Source: Gammaproteobacteria bacterium LSUCC0096
Lineage (GTDB): Bacteria > Pseudomonadota > Gammaproteobacteria > Pseudomonadales > Litorivicinaceae
DNA length: 64,000 nucleotides
Reading direction: 5' to 3'
Assembly: GCA_008087055.1 (NCBI GenBank)
Contig: VIEA01000001.1
Location: 384,514 to 448,513 of the forward strand
Positions 9,113 through 17,995 of the stretch are shown in pieces. A program made the position numbers and the translations under genes. The stretch's first letter is position 1; each line of letters starts with the position of its first letter. The notes under the pieces were generated by a model. That model did not search any database. It worked only from the letters and a program-made list of their open reading frames with translations, and had not been told where the DNA came from.

Positions 9113-9171
9113 TTGCACAAATATTTTTGTTGCAATGCAATATTCTTGTACGCAGTTTAGTTGCACTGCAA
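9113..9171. promoter_or_regulatory. Paired TTGCA-N-TGCAA operators in a divergent promoter region
   Basis: TTGCAATGCAA at 9130-9140 and TTGCACTGCAA at 9161-9171 are both perfect 11-bp palindromes around one central base. Their centres are 31 bp apart, about three helical turns. A half site, TTGCA, lies at 9113-9117. They sit between the divergent SDR and fxsA genes. The motif resembles TGC-rich sites reported for PhaR-type polyhydroxyalkanoate regulators, but that link is inference. Confidence 0.6.
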
Positions 9172-9236
9172 AAAAAAGCTACCCCTCTTTGGTTTGTGAA
9201 TGACAAATCTGTATCCTGACTTTGGGAGGAATCGTG

Positions 9237-9632
9237 ATGCCTTTAATCATTTTTATGCTCGTACCGGTCGTTGAGATGTGGATCCTGATTGAAGTCGGTG
9301 GTTGGATTGGCGCATTGCCGACAATCGCTCTTGTCGTTTTGACTGCAACTCTAGGATTGTCACTGCTCAAGCGTCAGGGGCTCTCGACGTTGCTGAGTGC
9401 GCGACGCAAGATGGATGAAGGATCGATTCCGGCATCTGAACTCGTGAGTGGTGTGATGATTGCAGTCGGCGGGGCTCTTTTGCTTACGCCCGGTTTTGTG
9501 ACCGATGCCGTGGGGTTCGCATTATTAATTCCTCAGACCCGTCAGTGGCTTCTCTTCAGATTAATCGATCGGTATCGCGACAAAATTGTCATCGAGGGTG
9601 AATTTCATCGAGTCGATGATAGAAATTTTTAG
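9237..9632 (+). CDS. fxsA: FxsA family inner-membrane protein
   Basis: A small membrane protein of 131 residues. Hydrophobic segments occur near the N-terminus (PLIIFMLVPVVEMWILIEVG), at about 25-45 and at about 70-95, ending in a charged tail. The motif LLLTPGFVTDAVGF is typical of FxsA, whose overproduction in E. coli suppresses phage T7 exclusion by F plasmid; its normal role is not established. GGGAGGA lies 6 bases before the chosen ATG. Location next to groESL matches the E. coli gene order. Confidence 0.9.
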   Translation: MPLIIFMLVPVVEMWILIEVGGWIGALPTIALVVLTATLGLSLLKRQGLSTLLSARRKMDEGSIPASELVSGVMIAVGGALLLTPGFVTDAVGFALLIPQTRQWLLFRLIDRYRDKIVIEGEFHRVDDRNF

Positions 9633-9639
9633 TTCGACT

Positions 9640-9667
9640 GTTGAAAAAAATAAACACGTCTCCATCA
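9640..9667 (+). promoter_or_regulatory. Candidate sigma-32 heat-shock promoter for groESL
   Basis: TTGAAA at 9641-9646 and CTCCATCA at 9660-9667 are separated by 13 bases. This fits the heat-shock pattern CTTGAAA-N11-16-CCCCATNT with a few mismatches. It lies about 145 bp upstream of groES. No CIRCE element was seen, so control is more likely through RpoH than HrcA. Confidence 0.5.
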
Positions 9668-9810
9668 ACGGGGTTGTCCTGGGGACAGGTAGTCCCTGGC
9701 GGTTAACCCCCCACAGGTGAGCTAAGGAAAGCGTTCCAACTCATTGGGTTGGGTGGGTCGAGGATAGGCTTAAGCCTAAGTTCATTGTCATTAAGCGGAG
9801 ATATCAGCAA

Positions 9811-10104
9811 ATGAACATTCGTCCACTCCACGATCGCGTCGTTATTCGTCGCATGGAAGAGGAAACAAAAACAGCAGGCGGCATCGTGCTTCCTGGTAGT
9901 GCGGCTGAAAAGCCAAATCAGGGTGAAATTGTTGCTGTTGGAACAGGTAAACCACTCGATAACGGTGATGTCCGTGCGATGTCGGTGTCTGTTGGCGACA
10001 AAGTCGTGTTTGGTCAGTATTCAGGATCAAACACAATCAAGGTAGACGGTGAAGAGCTTCTGATTATGAATGAATCAGAAATTCTTGGCGTAATCGAAAA
10101 GTAA
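9811..10104 (+). CDS. groES: Co-chaperonin GroES
   Basis: The 10-kDa lid of the chaperonin, 97 residues as in E. coli. It starts [14 protein letters not shown], and the mobile loop [18 protein letters not shown] that contacts GroEL is visible at about 18-35. It acts in the cytoplasm, capping the GroEL ring during ATP-driven folding. GGAG lies upstream of the ATG, and groEL follows after 27 bp. Confidence 0.98.
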   Translation: MNIRPLHDRVVIRRMEEETKTAGGIVLPGSAAEKPNQGEIVAVGTGKPLDNGDVRAMSVSVGDKVVFGQYSGSNTIKVDGEELLIMNESEILGVIEK

Positions 10105-10113
10105 GACCCCTGA

Positions 10114-11760
<1,647 letters not shown>

Positions 11761-11780
11761 GCTGACCCAGCGGTCAAAAA

Positions 11781-11812
11781 ACCCCGTCCAGTTTCTGGAT
11801 GGGGTTTTTTTT
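11781..11812 (+). terminator. Rho-independent terminator after groEL
   Basis: An 11-bp stem, ACCCCGTCCAG/CTGGATGGGGT with one G-U pair and a TTT loop, is followed by eight T. It lies 20 bp past the groEL stop. Confidence 0.92.
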
Positions 11813-11834
11813 GGTCAGTAGAAAACAGTGGGCA

Positions 11835-11862
11835 TAAAAAAACCCGCCGAAGCGGGCTTTTT
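11835..11862 (-). terminator. Terminator for sodB (possibly bidirectional)
   Basis: On the minus strand CCCGC-TTCG-GCGGG is followed by seven T. A shorter run of T follows on the plus strand, so it could also back up the groEL terminator. It sits just past the sodB stop. Confidence 0.88.
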
Positions 11863-11874
11863 CAAAGGAGTGCA

Positions 11875-12459
11875 TTATGCGTTTGCAAACTGCTCAGAAA
11901 CGTATTCCCAATTCACAAGCTCCCAGAACGCCTTGAGATATGCTGGGCGAGCATTACGGTAGTCAACGTAATATGCATGCTCCCAAACGTCACAAGTCAA
12001 TAATGGGGTTTTGCCTTCAGTCATCGGATTTCCAGCACCAATTGTTGATGCGAGCTCCAATTGCCCACTGCTTGTTTTGACAAGCCAGCCCCAGCCAGAT
12101 CCGAATGTCGTGACCGATGTTTTAGTGAACTCTTCTTTGAAGTTTTCAAAAGAGCCAAAAGTTTCGTTAATCGCATCAGCAAGTTCACCGGTAGGCTCGC
12201 CACCACCATTTGGTGACAGGCAATGCCAGTAAAATGTGTGGTTCCAGACTTGGGCTGCGTTGTTGAAGATGCCGCCAGACGATGCTTTGATGATTTCTTC
12301 GAGTGATTTACCTTCAAACTCAGTTCCTGGAACGAGGTTGTTCAAATTATCCACGTAGGTTTTGTGGTGTTTACCGTGGTGGAACTCGAGTGTTTCTTCT
12401 GAAATGTGCGGTGCCAGTGCATTTTTAGCATAAGGCAGTGAGGGCAATTCGAATGCCAT
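11875..12459 (-). CDS. sodB: Superoxide dismutase, iron type
   Basis: Cytoplasmic enzyme converting superoxide to oxygen and peroxide; 194 residues. Metal ligands are visible at about H27 (FHHGKHH), H74 (WNHTFYWH), D157 and H161 (DVWEHAYY). Gln in the NNAAQVWNH segment, near residue 70, is the position that marks Fe-type enzymes. Translation starts at [10 protein letters not shown] with GGAGGT upstream. It is monocistronic and converges on groEL. No clear Fur box is visible upstream. Confidence 0.96.
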   Translation of the reverse strand: MAFELPSLPYAKNALAPHISEETLEFHHGKHHKTYVDNLNNLVPGTEFEGKSLEEIIKASSGGIFNNAAQVWNHTFYWHCLSPNGGGEPTGELADAINETFGSFENFKEEFTKTSVTTFGSGWGWLVKTSSGQLELASTIGAGNPMTEGKTPLLTCDVWEHAYYVDYRNARPAYLKAFWELVNWEYVSEQFANA

Positions 12460-12587
12460 GGTGACCTCCAGTGTGTTTTGGTTGATGCAATTGTGGGGGC
12501 TTTAGATGACAAATCAATCTTTTCGGCGATGATGGGTTCGTTTTATCGATGGATTCGGTAAACTCTGAGAGTACACAAGGCAAGTAT

Positions 12588-13499
12588 ATGACTCGTAAAG
12601 AACCTCAATTTAATGATGATCTGAATACTCCGATTGCAGTACCCGATCTTAAGGAGTCAATTCGCCCTGAAGCGAAGCCCGAAAGCCCGCGTCCTCAGAG
12701 GGCTGAAAAACCAAAACAGACCGGAACCAGCTGGCTGTTGTGGATGATGGTGGTTGTAAGCTTGTGCCTATCCTTTGGTGTGGCATTTTTTGGTCTCGAA
12801 GAAGCGGGACGCTATCAGGCTGCATTAACCCAAGCAGAAAGTCAGGCAAAGGAGCTTGGGGCGACAATCCAGCGCCTCAATGAATCTCAAGCGCAAGGCA
12901 TCGGAGAACTGGCTCAATCCGATGCGCAAATGCGGAAAATGGTGCAGTCGGTTGAGGCTCGCCTAAAATCAGATGTGACAAAAGATCTCGACGCGTTATC
13001 AAAGCAGGTCAAAGCGTTACAGCGAGGCGTTGCGAGTGCCGAGGCATCATCAAAAACAGTGCAATCGAAGTTGGATGAGTCTGTCGCCTTACTCAGTGAG
13101 CAAATCAATACAGAAAGGACGCGGGTTGACGCGGTAGCTGGAACACGCCAAGCAGTGATGGCATTGAGTGAAGAACTGCGCTCATTAAAAGAAGCGTTGG
13201 CGAAACTCGATATGGAATTGCAGCAAGTCAATACTGGGCAGGCTGCAACAGAACAGACAGTGAAAGATATTCAGTTGGTTGTTGAGGGAATCAACGAGCA
13301 ACTTACGCAACTGGCAACCGCAAATAACGCATTGATTGGCCTTGAAGTGCTATCAGAGCAAGTGGAGCGGCTGACCCAGCAGGCTGAGCAGCAACAGCAA
13401 GTGATCGATGCAGTCGATGCGAGTAGAAAACAGTTAACACAACGAATCATCGATCTCGATGGTCGCGTTAACCTCGCACTGTCACCTAAGGAGCAATAA
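12588..13499 (+). CDS. Membrane-anchored coiled-coil protein, unknown function
   Basis: I do not recognise a named family. The protein has about 303 residues: a polar, proline-rich cytoplasmic N-terminus of about 47 residues, one membrane segment at about 48-69 (WLLWMMVVVSLCLSFGVAF), then about 230 residues rich in Glu, Gln, Ala and Leu that look like continuous coiled coil in the periplasm. ATG 12588 is preferred because AAGG lies 7 bases upstream; an in-frame ATG at 12549 would add 13 residues. The stop overlaps the start of the ParA-like gene by one base, so it is likely translated with it. A structural or tethering partner of that ATPase is a reasonable guess. Confidence 0.75.
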   Translation: MTRKEPQFNDDLNTPIAVPDLKESIRPEAKPESPRPQRAEKPKQTGTSWLLWMMVVVSLCLSFGVAFFGLEEAGRYQAALTQAESQAKELGATIQRLNESQAQGIGELAQSDAQMRKMVQSVEARLKSDVTKDLDALSKQVKALQRGVASAEASSKTVQSKLDESVALLSEQINTERTRVDAVAGTRQAVMALSEELRSLKEALAKLDMELQQVNTGQAATEQTVKDIQLVVEGINEQLTQLATANNALIGLEVLSEQVERLTQQAEQQQQVIDAVDASRKQLTQRIIDLDGRVNLALSPKEQ

Positions 13500-14266
13500 T
13501 GCGTCGCGTGGTCTTTAATCAGAAAGGCGGTGTTGGTAAATCCAGTATTGCTGTCAATCTTGCTGCCGCGAGTGCCAAGGCAGGACTGAAAACCTTATTG
13601 GTCGACCTGGATGTGCAGGGTAATAGTACGCATTACATCGTGGGCGAGCGTTCTGAGCCATTACCTGGTGTTGAGGATTTTTTTCAAAATCAGTTGTCGC
13701 TGTACTCAAGAGAGCCAATCGAGGCACTGATTCATCAAAGCGCCTACGATAATTTGTCAGTGATGCCCTCTGGAAGTGGTTTGTTGGAACTCGAGCACAA
13801 ACTTGAGAGCCGCTATAAAATGTATAAGTTAAAGGAAGCGCTCGCTGAATTGATGAGTGGGTTCGATCGAATTTATTTGGACACCCCTCCTGCGCTTAAC
13901 TTCTTTTCCCGGTCAGCAATGATAGCTGCCGATCGAGTTGTTGTGCCTTTCGATTGTGATACTTTTTCCAAGCAAGCGCTATATCAACTCACTGAAACTA
14001 TTGAAGAAATGAAAGCCGATCACAATCCTGAACTCACTCTTGAGGCGATTGTTCCTAATCAAGTTCCTGCGCGTGCCAAGTTACCTCAGCAGTTAATCAA
14101 TGAACTCAAAGCAGACTCTCTACCGGTCTCGAAAACCACCCTGTCGTCGAGTGTCGTGATGCGTGAGTCGCATGAAAAAGCCAAACCTCTTGTCTACATG
14201 AGTCCGAAGCATCGTTTGACCCAAGAGTTTGAAGCGCTGCTTCAGGAACTTGAGTCGACCACGTGA
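13499..14266 (+). CDS. Orphan ParA/MinD-family ATPase
   Basis: A 255-residue P-loop ATPase with the deviant Walker A motif KGGVGKSS at residues 9-16, the A-prime segment VDLDVQGNST and the Walker B-like IYLDTPP. Such proteins dimerise on ATP and position plasmids, chromosomes or protein complexes on DNA or membrane. No parB or centromere-like repeat is nearby, and the chromosomal parAB pair would be expected near the origin. It is translationally coupled to an upstream membrane coiled-coil gene and a downstream yqcC-like gene. The cargo it positions is therefore unknown. Confidence 0.82.
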   Translation: MRRVVFNQKGGVGKSSIAVNLAAASAKAGLKTLLVDLDVQGNSTHYIVGERSEPLPGVEDFFQNQLSLYSREPIEALIHQSAYDNLSVMPSGSGLLELEHKLESRYKMYKLKEALAELMSGFDRIYLDTPPALNFFSRSAMIAADRVVVPFDCDTFSKQALYQLTETIEEMKADHNPELTLEAIVPNQVPARAKLPQQLINELKADSLPVSKTTLSSSVVMRESHEKAKPLVYMSPKHRLTQEFEALLQELESTT

Positions 14267-14591
14267 TGGATCAACACTCTGAAACGATTATTGAGGCTTT
14301 AAACGCACTAGAACTGGGTTTGAGAGAGCTGGGCTTGTGGTCTGATAGCCGTCCTGACCCAGATGCTTTGGCCAGTACCATGCCGTTTTGCTATGACACA
14401 CTTGAGCTTGAGCAATGGCTTCAGTTTATTTTTCTAGGTCGGATGCGAGAAATTCTTGAACAGGGCGATGAGTTACCTGAATCCTGTGCGATTTATCCGT
14501 ACATTGAGATGCTATCGGGCGCTGGGAAAACTGTTCACCCCAAACTGGCAGAACTGGTCCAACGGGTTGATCGGAGCATTCAAGGGGAAAG

Positions 14592-14613
<22 letters not shown>
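14266..14613 (+). CDS. YqcC family protein (DUF446)
   Basis: A small soluble protein of 115 residues. The segments ALELGLRELGLW, STMPFCYDTLELEQWLQFIFL and LPESCAIYPYIE match the YqcC family, whose function is unknown. The start at 14266 overlaps the ParA-like stop by one base (TGATG). The last seven codons and the stop run antisense into the 3' end of the initiator tRNA gene, so the C-terminal tail GESGSGERI is shaped by tRNA sequence. Confidence 0.85.
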
Positions 14614-14668
<55 letters not shown>

Positions 14669-14680
14669 ATCGAGGCGCGT

Positions 14681-14709
14681 ACTTTAATGAAGTGCAGTTG
14701 TTTCGTCAA
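14681..14709 (-). promoter_or_regulatory. Sigma-70 promoter of the initiator tRNA
   Basis: On the minus strand TTGACG (14709-14704) and TAAAGT (14686-14681) are separated by 17 bases. The start point would fall just before the tRNA 5' end, in a G/C-rich discriminator (ACGCGCC) typical of stringently controlled stable RNA promoters. Confidence 0.72.
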
Positions 14710-14757
14710 GTAACACATGACAAACAAGCGTACATTTTTTGACAAGTTGGTGAATGA

Positions 14758-15438
14758 ATGATGATGGCACCTAGAATTCGCGCGAATCGCTACAGTGTGA
14801 TGACACTTGAATGGCCCAAAAATAGTGAGCCTTTGGAACTATGGCTGAGAGAACAATGTGCAAAAGCGCCGGCTCTCATGCAAGAGATTGCAGTCGTTCT
14901 CAAGCCATCGCCAGAACACGAGTCAGAAGAGATTCAGGCGGCTGTAGAATCGCTCGATCAACTTGGCATAGGTCTGATTGGTTTGACCGGTGATTCAAAT
15001 CATCGTGCAGTGGCTGATGAAATCGGTCTCGCATGGTTATCTCCAAACAATGTGACCGTTGAGCCGCCGTCAGAGCAAGAACAGGAGGTCAACCAACCTC
15101 GCGAGACAGCTCTCGTGGTTGAAGGGCCTATTCGATCAGGTGTGCAGGTTTATGCCAAGGATCGTGACTTAATCGTGATGGGTCAGGTCAGTGAAGGCGC
15201 CGAAATTATGGCTGATGGTCATGTGCATGTGTACGGACGTTGTCGTGGACGCGTTGCAGCCGGTGTTAGTGGTCAGACGAACGCGGAGATATTTTGTTTA
15301 ACCTTTGAGCCTGAACTGGTTTCTTTGGCAGGGACTTACTGTGGATCTGACCAGATTCCAGAAAATCTCTGGTCTGCTAGAGTGCGTGTAGGACTCGATG
15401 AGAATTCGCAAAAATTAACTTTTGGATTGATGGGATAA
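14758..15438 (+). CDS. minC: Septum site-determining protein MinC
   Basis: Inhibitor of FtsZ ring assembly, 226 residues. The N-terminal FtsZ-binding domain covers about 1-105. After a Glu/Gln-rich linker, the beta-helical C-terminal domain at about 118-226 carries IRSGVQVYAKDRDLIVMG and GHVHVYGRCRGRV, the MinD-binding and dimerising face. It is the first gene of a minCDE operon. Three ATG codons occur in a row at 14758; GGTG upstream suits the first. Confidence 0.95.
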   Translation: MMMAPRIRANRYSVMTLEWPKNSEPLELWLREQCAKAPALMQEIAVVLKPSPEHESEEIQAAVESLDQLGIGLIGLTGDSNHRAVADEIGLAWLSPNNVTVEPPSEQEQEVNQPRETALVVEGPIRSGVQVYAKDRDLIVMGQVSEGAEIMADGHVHVYGRCRGRVAAGVSGQTNAEIFCLTFEPELVSLAGTYCGSDQIPENLWSARVRVGLDENSQKLTFGLMG

Positions 15439-15451
15439 AGGAGAAGAAAGG

Positions 15452-16267
15452 TTGGCTACCATTGTCACTGTGACCTCAGGTAAAGGTGGGGTTGGTAAAA
15501 CCACATCGTCAGCAGCAATTGCAGCAGGTCTTGCTCAGGCAGGACACCGGACTGTGGTCATTGATTTTGATGTAGGTCTCCGAAATCTCGATCTGATCAT
15601 GGGTGTCGAGCGTCGGGTTGTCTTTGATTTTGTAAGCGTCATTGCCGGAGAAGCGACTTTGAATCAGGCGCTGATTCAAGATAAGCGACTTGAAAATTTG
15701 TCGATTTTGGCTGCCAGTCAGACCAAAGACAAAGATGCATTGACCGAAGAGGGTGTCGGCCAGGTTCTGGATCAATTAGCTGAAATGGGTTTTGAATACA
15801 TCGTCTGTGATTCACCAGCTGGTATCGAACGCGGTGCGACGATGGCCCTGCATTTTGCTGACCACGCCGTGATCGTTACGAACCCGGAAGTATCATCTGT
15901 GCGAGATTCTGATCGAATTCTTGGAATTTTGCAGTCGAAGTCGAAGCGTGCGAAAGAGGGCGGTAAGGTTCATGAACATCTGTTGATTACACGCTATGAC
16001 CCAGCGCGTGTAGAAAACGGTGAGATGTTATCGAAAGAGGATGTCTGCGACATTTTGGCTGTGAAACTGATCGGGGTTATTCCAGAATCTAAATCGGTTC
16101 TTAAAGCGTCGAATACCGGGGTTCCAGTTATTTTGGATGATGATGCAGATGCAGGCCTAGCATATAGCGATGCGGTTGCACGTTTCTTGGGAGAGGATCG
16201 TCCAATGCGTTTCGTGACTCCTAAGAAGCAAGGGTTGTTCAGTCGCATTTTGGGAGGAGGTGATTGA
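15452..16267 (+). CDS. minD: Septum site-determining ATPase MinD
   Basis: Membrane-bound ATPase that carries MinC and oscillates with MinE; 271 residues. The deviant Walker A motif SGKGGVGKTT lies at 9-18, IDFDVGLRNLDL near 40, and the amphipathic membrane-targeting helix KKQGLFSRILG at the C-terminus. The start codon is TTG at 15452, supported by AAAGGAG 8 bases upstream and by alignment of MATIVTVTSGKGG with the family. Its stop overlaps the minE ATG by one base. Confidence 0.96.
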   Translation: MATIVTVTSGKGGVGKTTSSAAIAAGLAQAGHRTVVIDFDVGLRNLDLIMGVERRVVFDFVSVIAGEATLNQALIQDKRLENLSILAASQTKDKDALTEEGVGQVLDQLAEMGFEYIVCDSPAGIERGATMALHFADHAVIVTNPEVSSVRDSDRILGILQSKSKRAKEGGKVHEHLLITRYDPARVENGEMLSKEDVCDILAVKLIGVIPESKSVLKASNTGVPVILDDDADAGLAYSDAVARFLGEDRPMRFVTPKKQGLFSRILGGGD

Positions 16268-16518
16268 TGGCTTTGTTTGGACTGTTCTCTGGGAAAAAGA
16301 AAACATCAGCCGCTGCTGCCAAAGAGCGGTTACAGATTTTGATTTCGCATGAACGTCAAAATCGTAACGGGCCAGATTTTTTGCCTGACCTCCAACGTGA
16401 CATCTTGGCAGTGGTTAAAAAGTACGTTGCGGTTCGTGATGATCATGTATCGATTCGACTCGATCGAGCGGGCGATGCGTCGGTCTTAGAACTGAACGTC
16501 ACGCTTCCTGAGAACTAA
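16267..16518 (+). CDS. minE: Cell division topological specificity factor MinE
   Basis: A small protein of 83 residues that stimulates MinD ATPase and confines MinCD to the poles. It shows the N-terminal membrane segment MALFGLFSGKKK, the anti-MinCD helix KERLQILISHERQ and the C-terminal topological domain. The ATG overlaps the minD stop as TGATG. The sbcB start lies one base after its stop. Confidence 0.95.
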   Translation: MALFGLFSGKKKTSAAAAKERLQILISHERQNRNGPDFLPDLQRDILAVVKKYVAVRDDHVSIRLDRAGDASVLELNVTLPEN

Positions 16519-16519
16519 C

Positions 16520-17977
16520 TTGCAGATTCTTTGGTACGACTACGAAACCTCAGGGCGAGACGCTGCAGCGGATCGTCCGATCCAGCTAGGGTGGCAAGTA
16601 ACCGATCCAGGTATGGAGCCAGTTGCTGATTCTGACTCAGTGTTGGTTCGATTACCTGATGATGTTTTACCCTCTCCTGGAGCGATGCTTGTGCATCAAA
16701 TTCTGCCTGAAATCCATCAGCGCGAGGGGATTTCTGAGGCAGAGCTTGCGAACCACCTTGAGCAATTGATTGGCCCGAGGACCTTGGTTGCTGGATACAA
16801 CTCACGTGGTTTTGACGACAAGTTCACGCAACACGTTTTTTATCGATGTTTGCGCGATCCCTACACTTGGCAGTATGCCGATGGGCGAGGGCGGTTTGAT
16901 TTATACCCGGTTGTTTTGACTTATTTTGTGCTTGCGCCAGATGCAATTCGCTGGCCCGAAGATCATGATGGTCGTCCGCGATTTAAGTTGGACCGGATTG
17001 GACCTTTAAACCAGCTGGATCAAGGGCTCAAAAGGGCGCATGACGCTTCTGCCGATGTTGCGGTCACTGCACGTTTAGCGAAGCAGTTGGCGTTACATGA
17101 CTCCGACTTATTTGCATCGTGTCTGAAACGAATCGACAAACATTTTGTAACGGATCAAATTCGCGCAGATGGCCGTAGTGAGGGTCTTTTAGAAATCACA
17201 CCATTTGCTGGATGGGATCGAGGGTTTGTTCGTGATCTGTGGATTCCATTCCGATTGTCAGAGCGGTCCAATGATTATGTCGCCTTTGATTTAAATCGTG
17301 ATCCACAAGAGGTGATGGCTGGATTGATTCATTTGGTAGAGTCTCATGTCACCGACACATCTGAACTGAGAAAGCACGTTCGAGAACTGGGTCTGCATAC
17401 AATTCGGATTAATGCACAACCGATGTTGTTCCGCCGCGGAACACTTGGGTCTGAAGTAAAAGCGCGATTAGAAGCGTTTGGGCGCGATGAAGCGCTGCAG
17501 AATCAGCATCTAGATGTCTGGCATCACATCCAAGAATCACCAGCATTTAAGCAACTCTATCAATTGGCGGTGCAAGTGTTGGCAGAACCAGAACAAGTGA
17601 CGCCCGCCGATGTTGATTTTGCGTTATATACCGGCGGCTTTCTGTCTACTCACGATAAAGATTTGTTGGCGAGCCTACCCCTGATGGACCCCGAAGGATT
17701 GAGTCAATGGGCGCAACCTTTCGATGATCCGCGATATGGAGAACTTCTCTTTCGTTATCGTGCTCGCAATTTCCCACAATCACTGACTCAGGGTGAATGG
17801 AAGCAATGGCAGAAAATTCGTCGGGATAAGCTCATGGGTATTCATCAAACAAAGACCCAGGCGAGCCGGATTCAGGACGAGTTGCTGGAAATCAGTCAGC
17901 GAGCAGATTTAGAGCCTCATCAAATAGAACAATTGCAACAGTTCGTGAATTGGTTGGACAATCAACCGCCTGTGTAA
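16520..17977 (+). CDS. sbcB: Exodeoxyribonuclease I
   Basis: A 3'-5' exonuclease on single-stranded DNA, active in recombination and mismatch repair; 485 residues (E. coli 475). The N-terminal DEDD nuclease domain carries DYETSG near residue 7, AGYNSRGFDDKF near 92 and HDASADVAVTARLA near 174; SH3-like and helical ExoI C-terminal domains follow. The start is TTG, one base after the minE stop, with only a weak ribosome site, so translation is probably coupled to minE. Attachment of sbcB to the min operon is unusual to my knowledge. Confidence 0.93.
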   Translation: MQILWYDYETSGRDAAADRPIQLGWQVTDPGMEPVADSDSVLVRLPDDVLPSPGAMLVHQILPEIHQREGISEAELANHLEQLIGPRTLVAGYNSRGFDDKFTQHVFYRCLRDPYTWQYADGRGRFDLYPVVLTYFVLAPDAIRWPEDHDGRPRFKLDRIGPLNQLDQGLKRAHDASADVAVTARLAKQLALHDSDLFASCLKRIDKHFVTDQIRADGRSEGLLEITPFAGWDRGFVRDLWIPFRLSERSNDYVAFDLNRDPQEVMAGLIHLVESHVTDTSELRKHVRELGLHTIRINAQPMLFRRGTLGSEVKARLEAFGRDEALQNQHLDVWHHIQESPAFKQLYQLAVQVLAEPEQVTPADVDFALYTGGFLSTHDKDLLASLPLMDPEGLSQWAQPFDDPRYGELLFRYRARNFPQSLTQGEWKQWQKIRRDKLMGIHQTKTQASRIQDELLEISQRADLEPHQIEQLQQFVNWLDNQPPV

Positions 17978-17995
17978 TCCCGTTAAGGGGGCAAA

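Noticed and set aside
9633-9810. CIRCE element upstream of groES
   Set aside because: The TTAGCACTC-N9-GAGTGCTAA repeat is not present; a sigma-32 pattern fits better.
13499-14266. Chromosomal parA of the origin region
   Set aside because: No parB, gidAB, dnaA or centromere-like repeats are nearby, and its partners are a membrane coiled-coil protein and YqcC.
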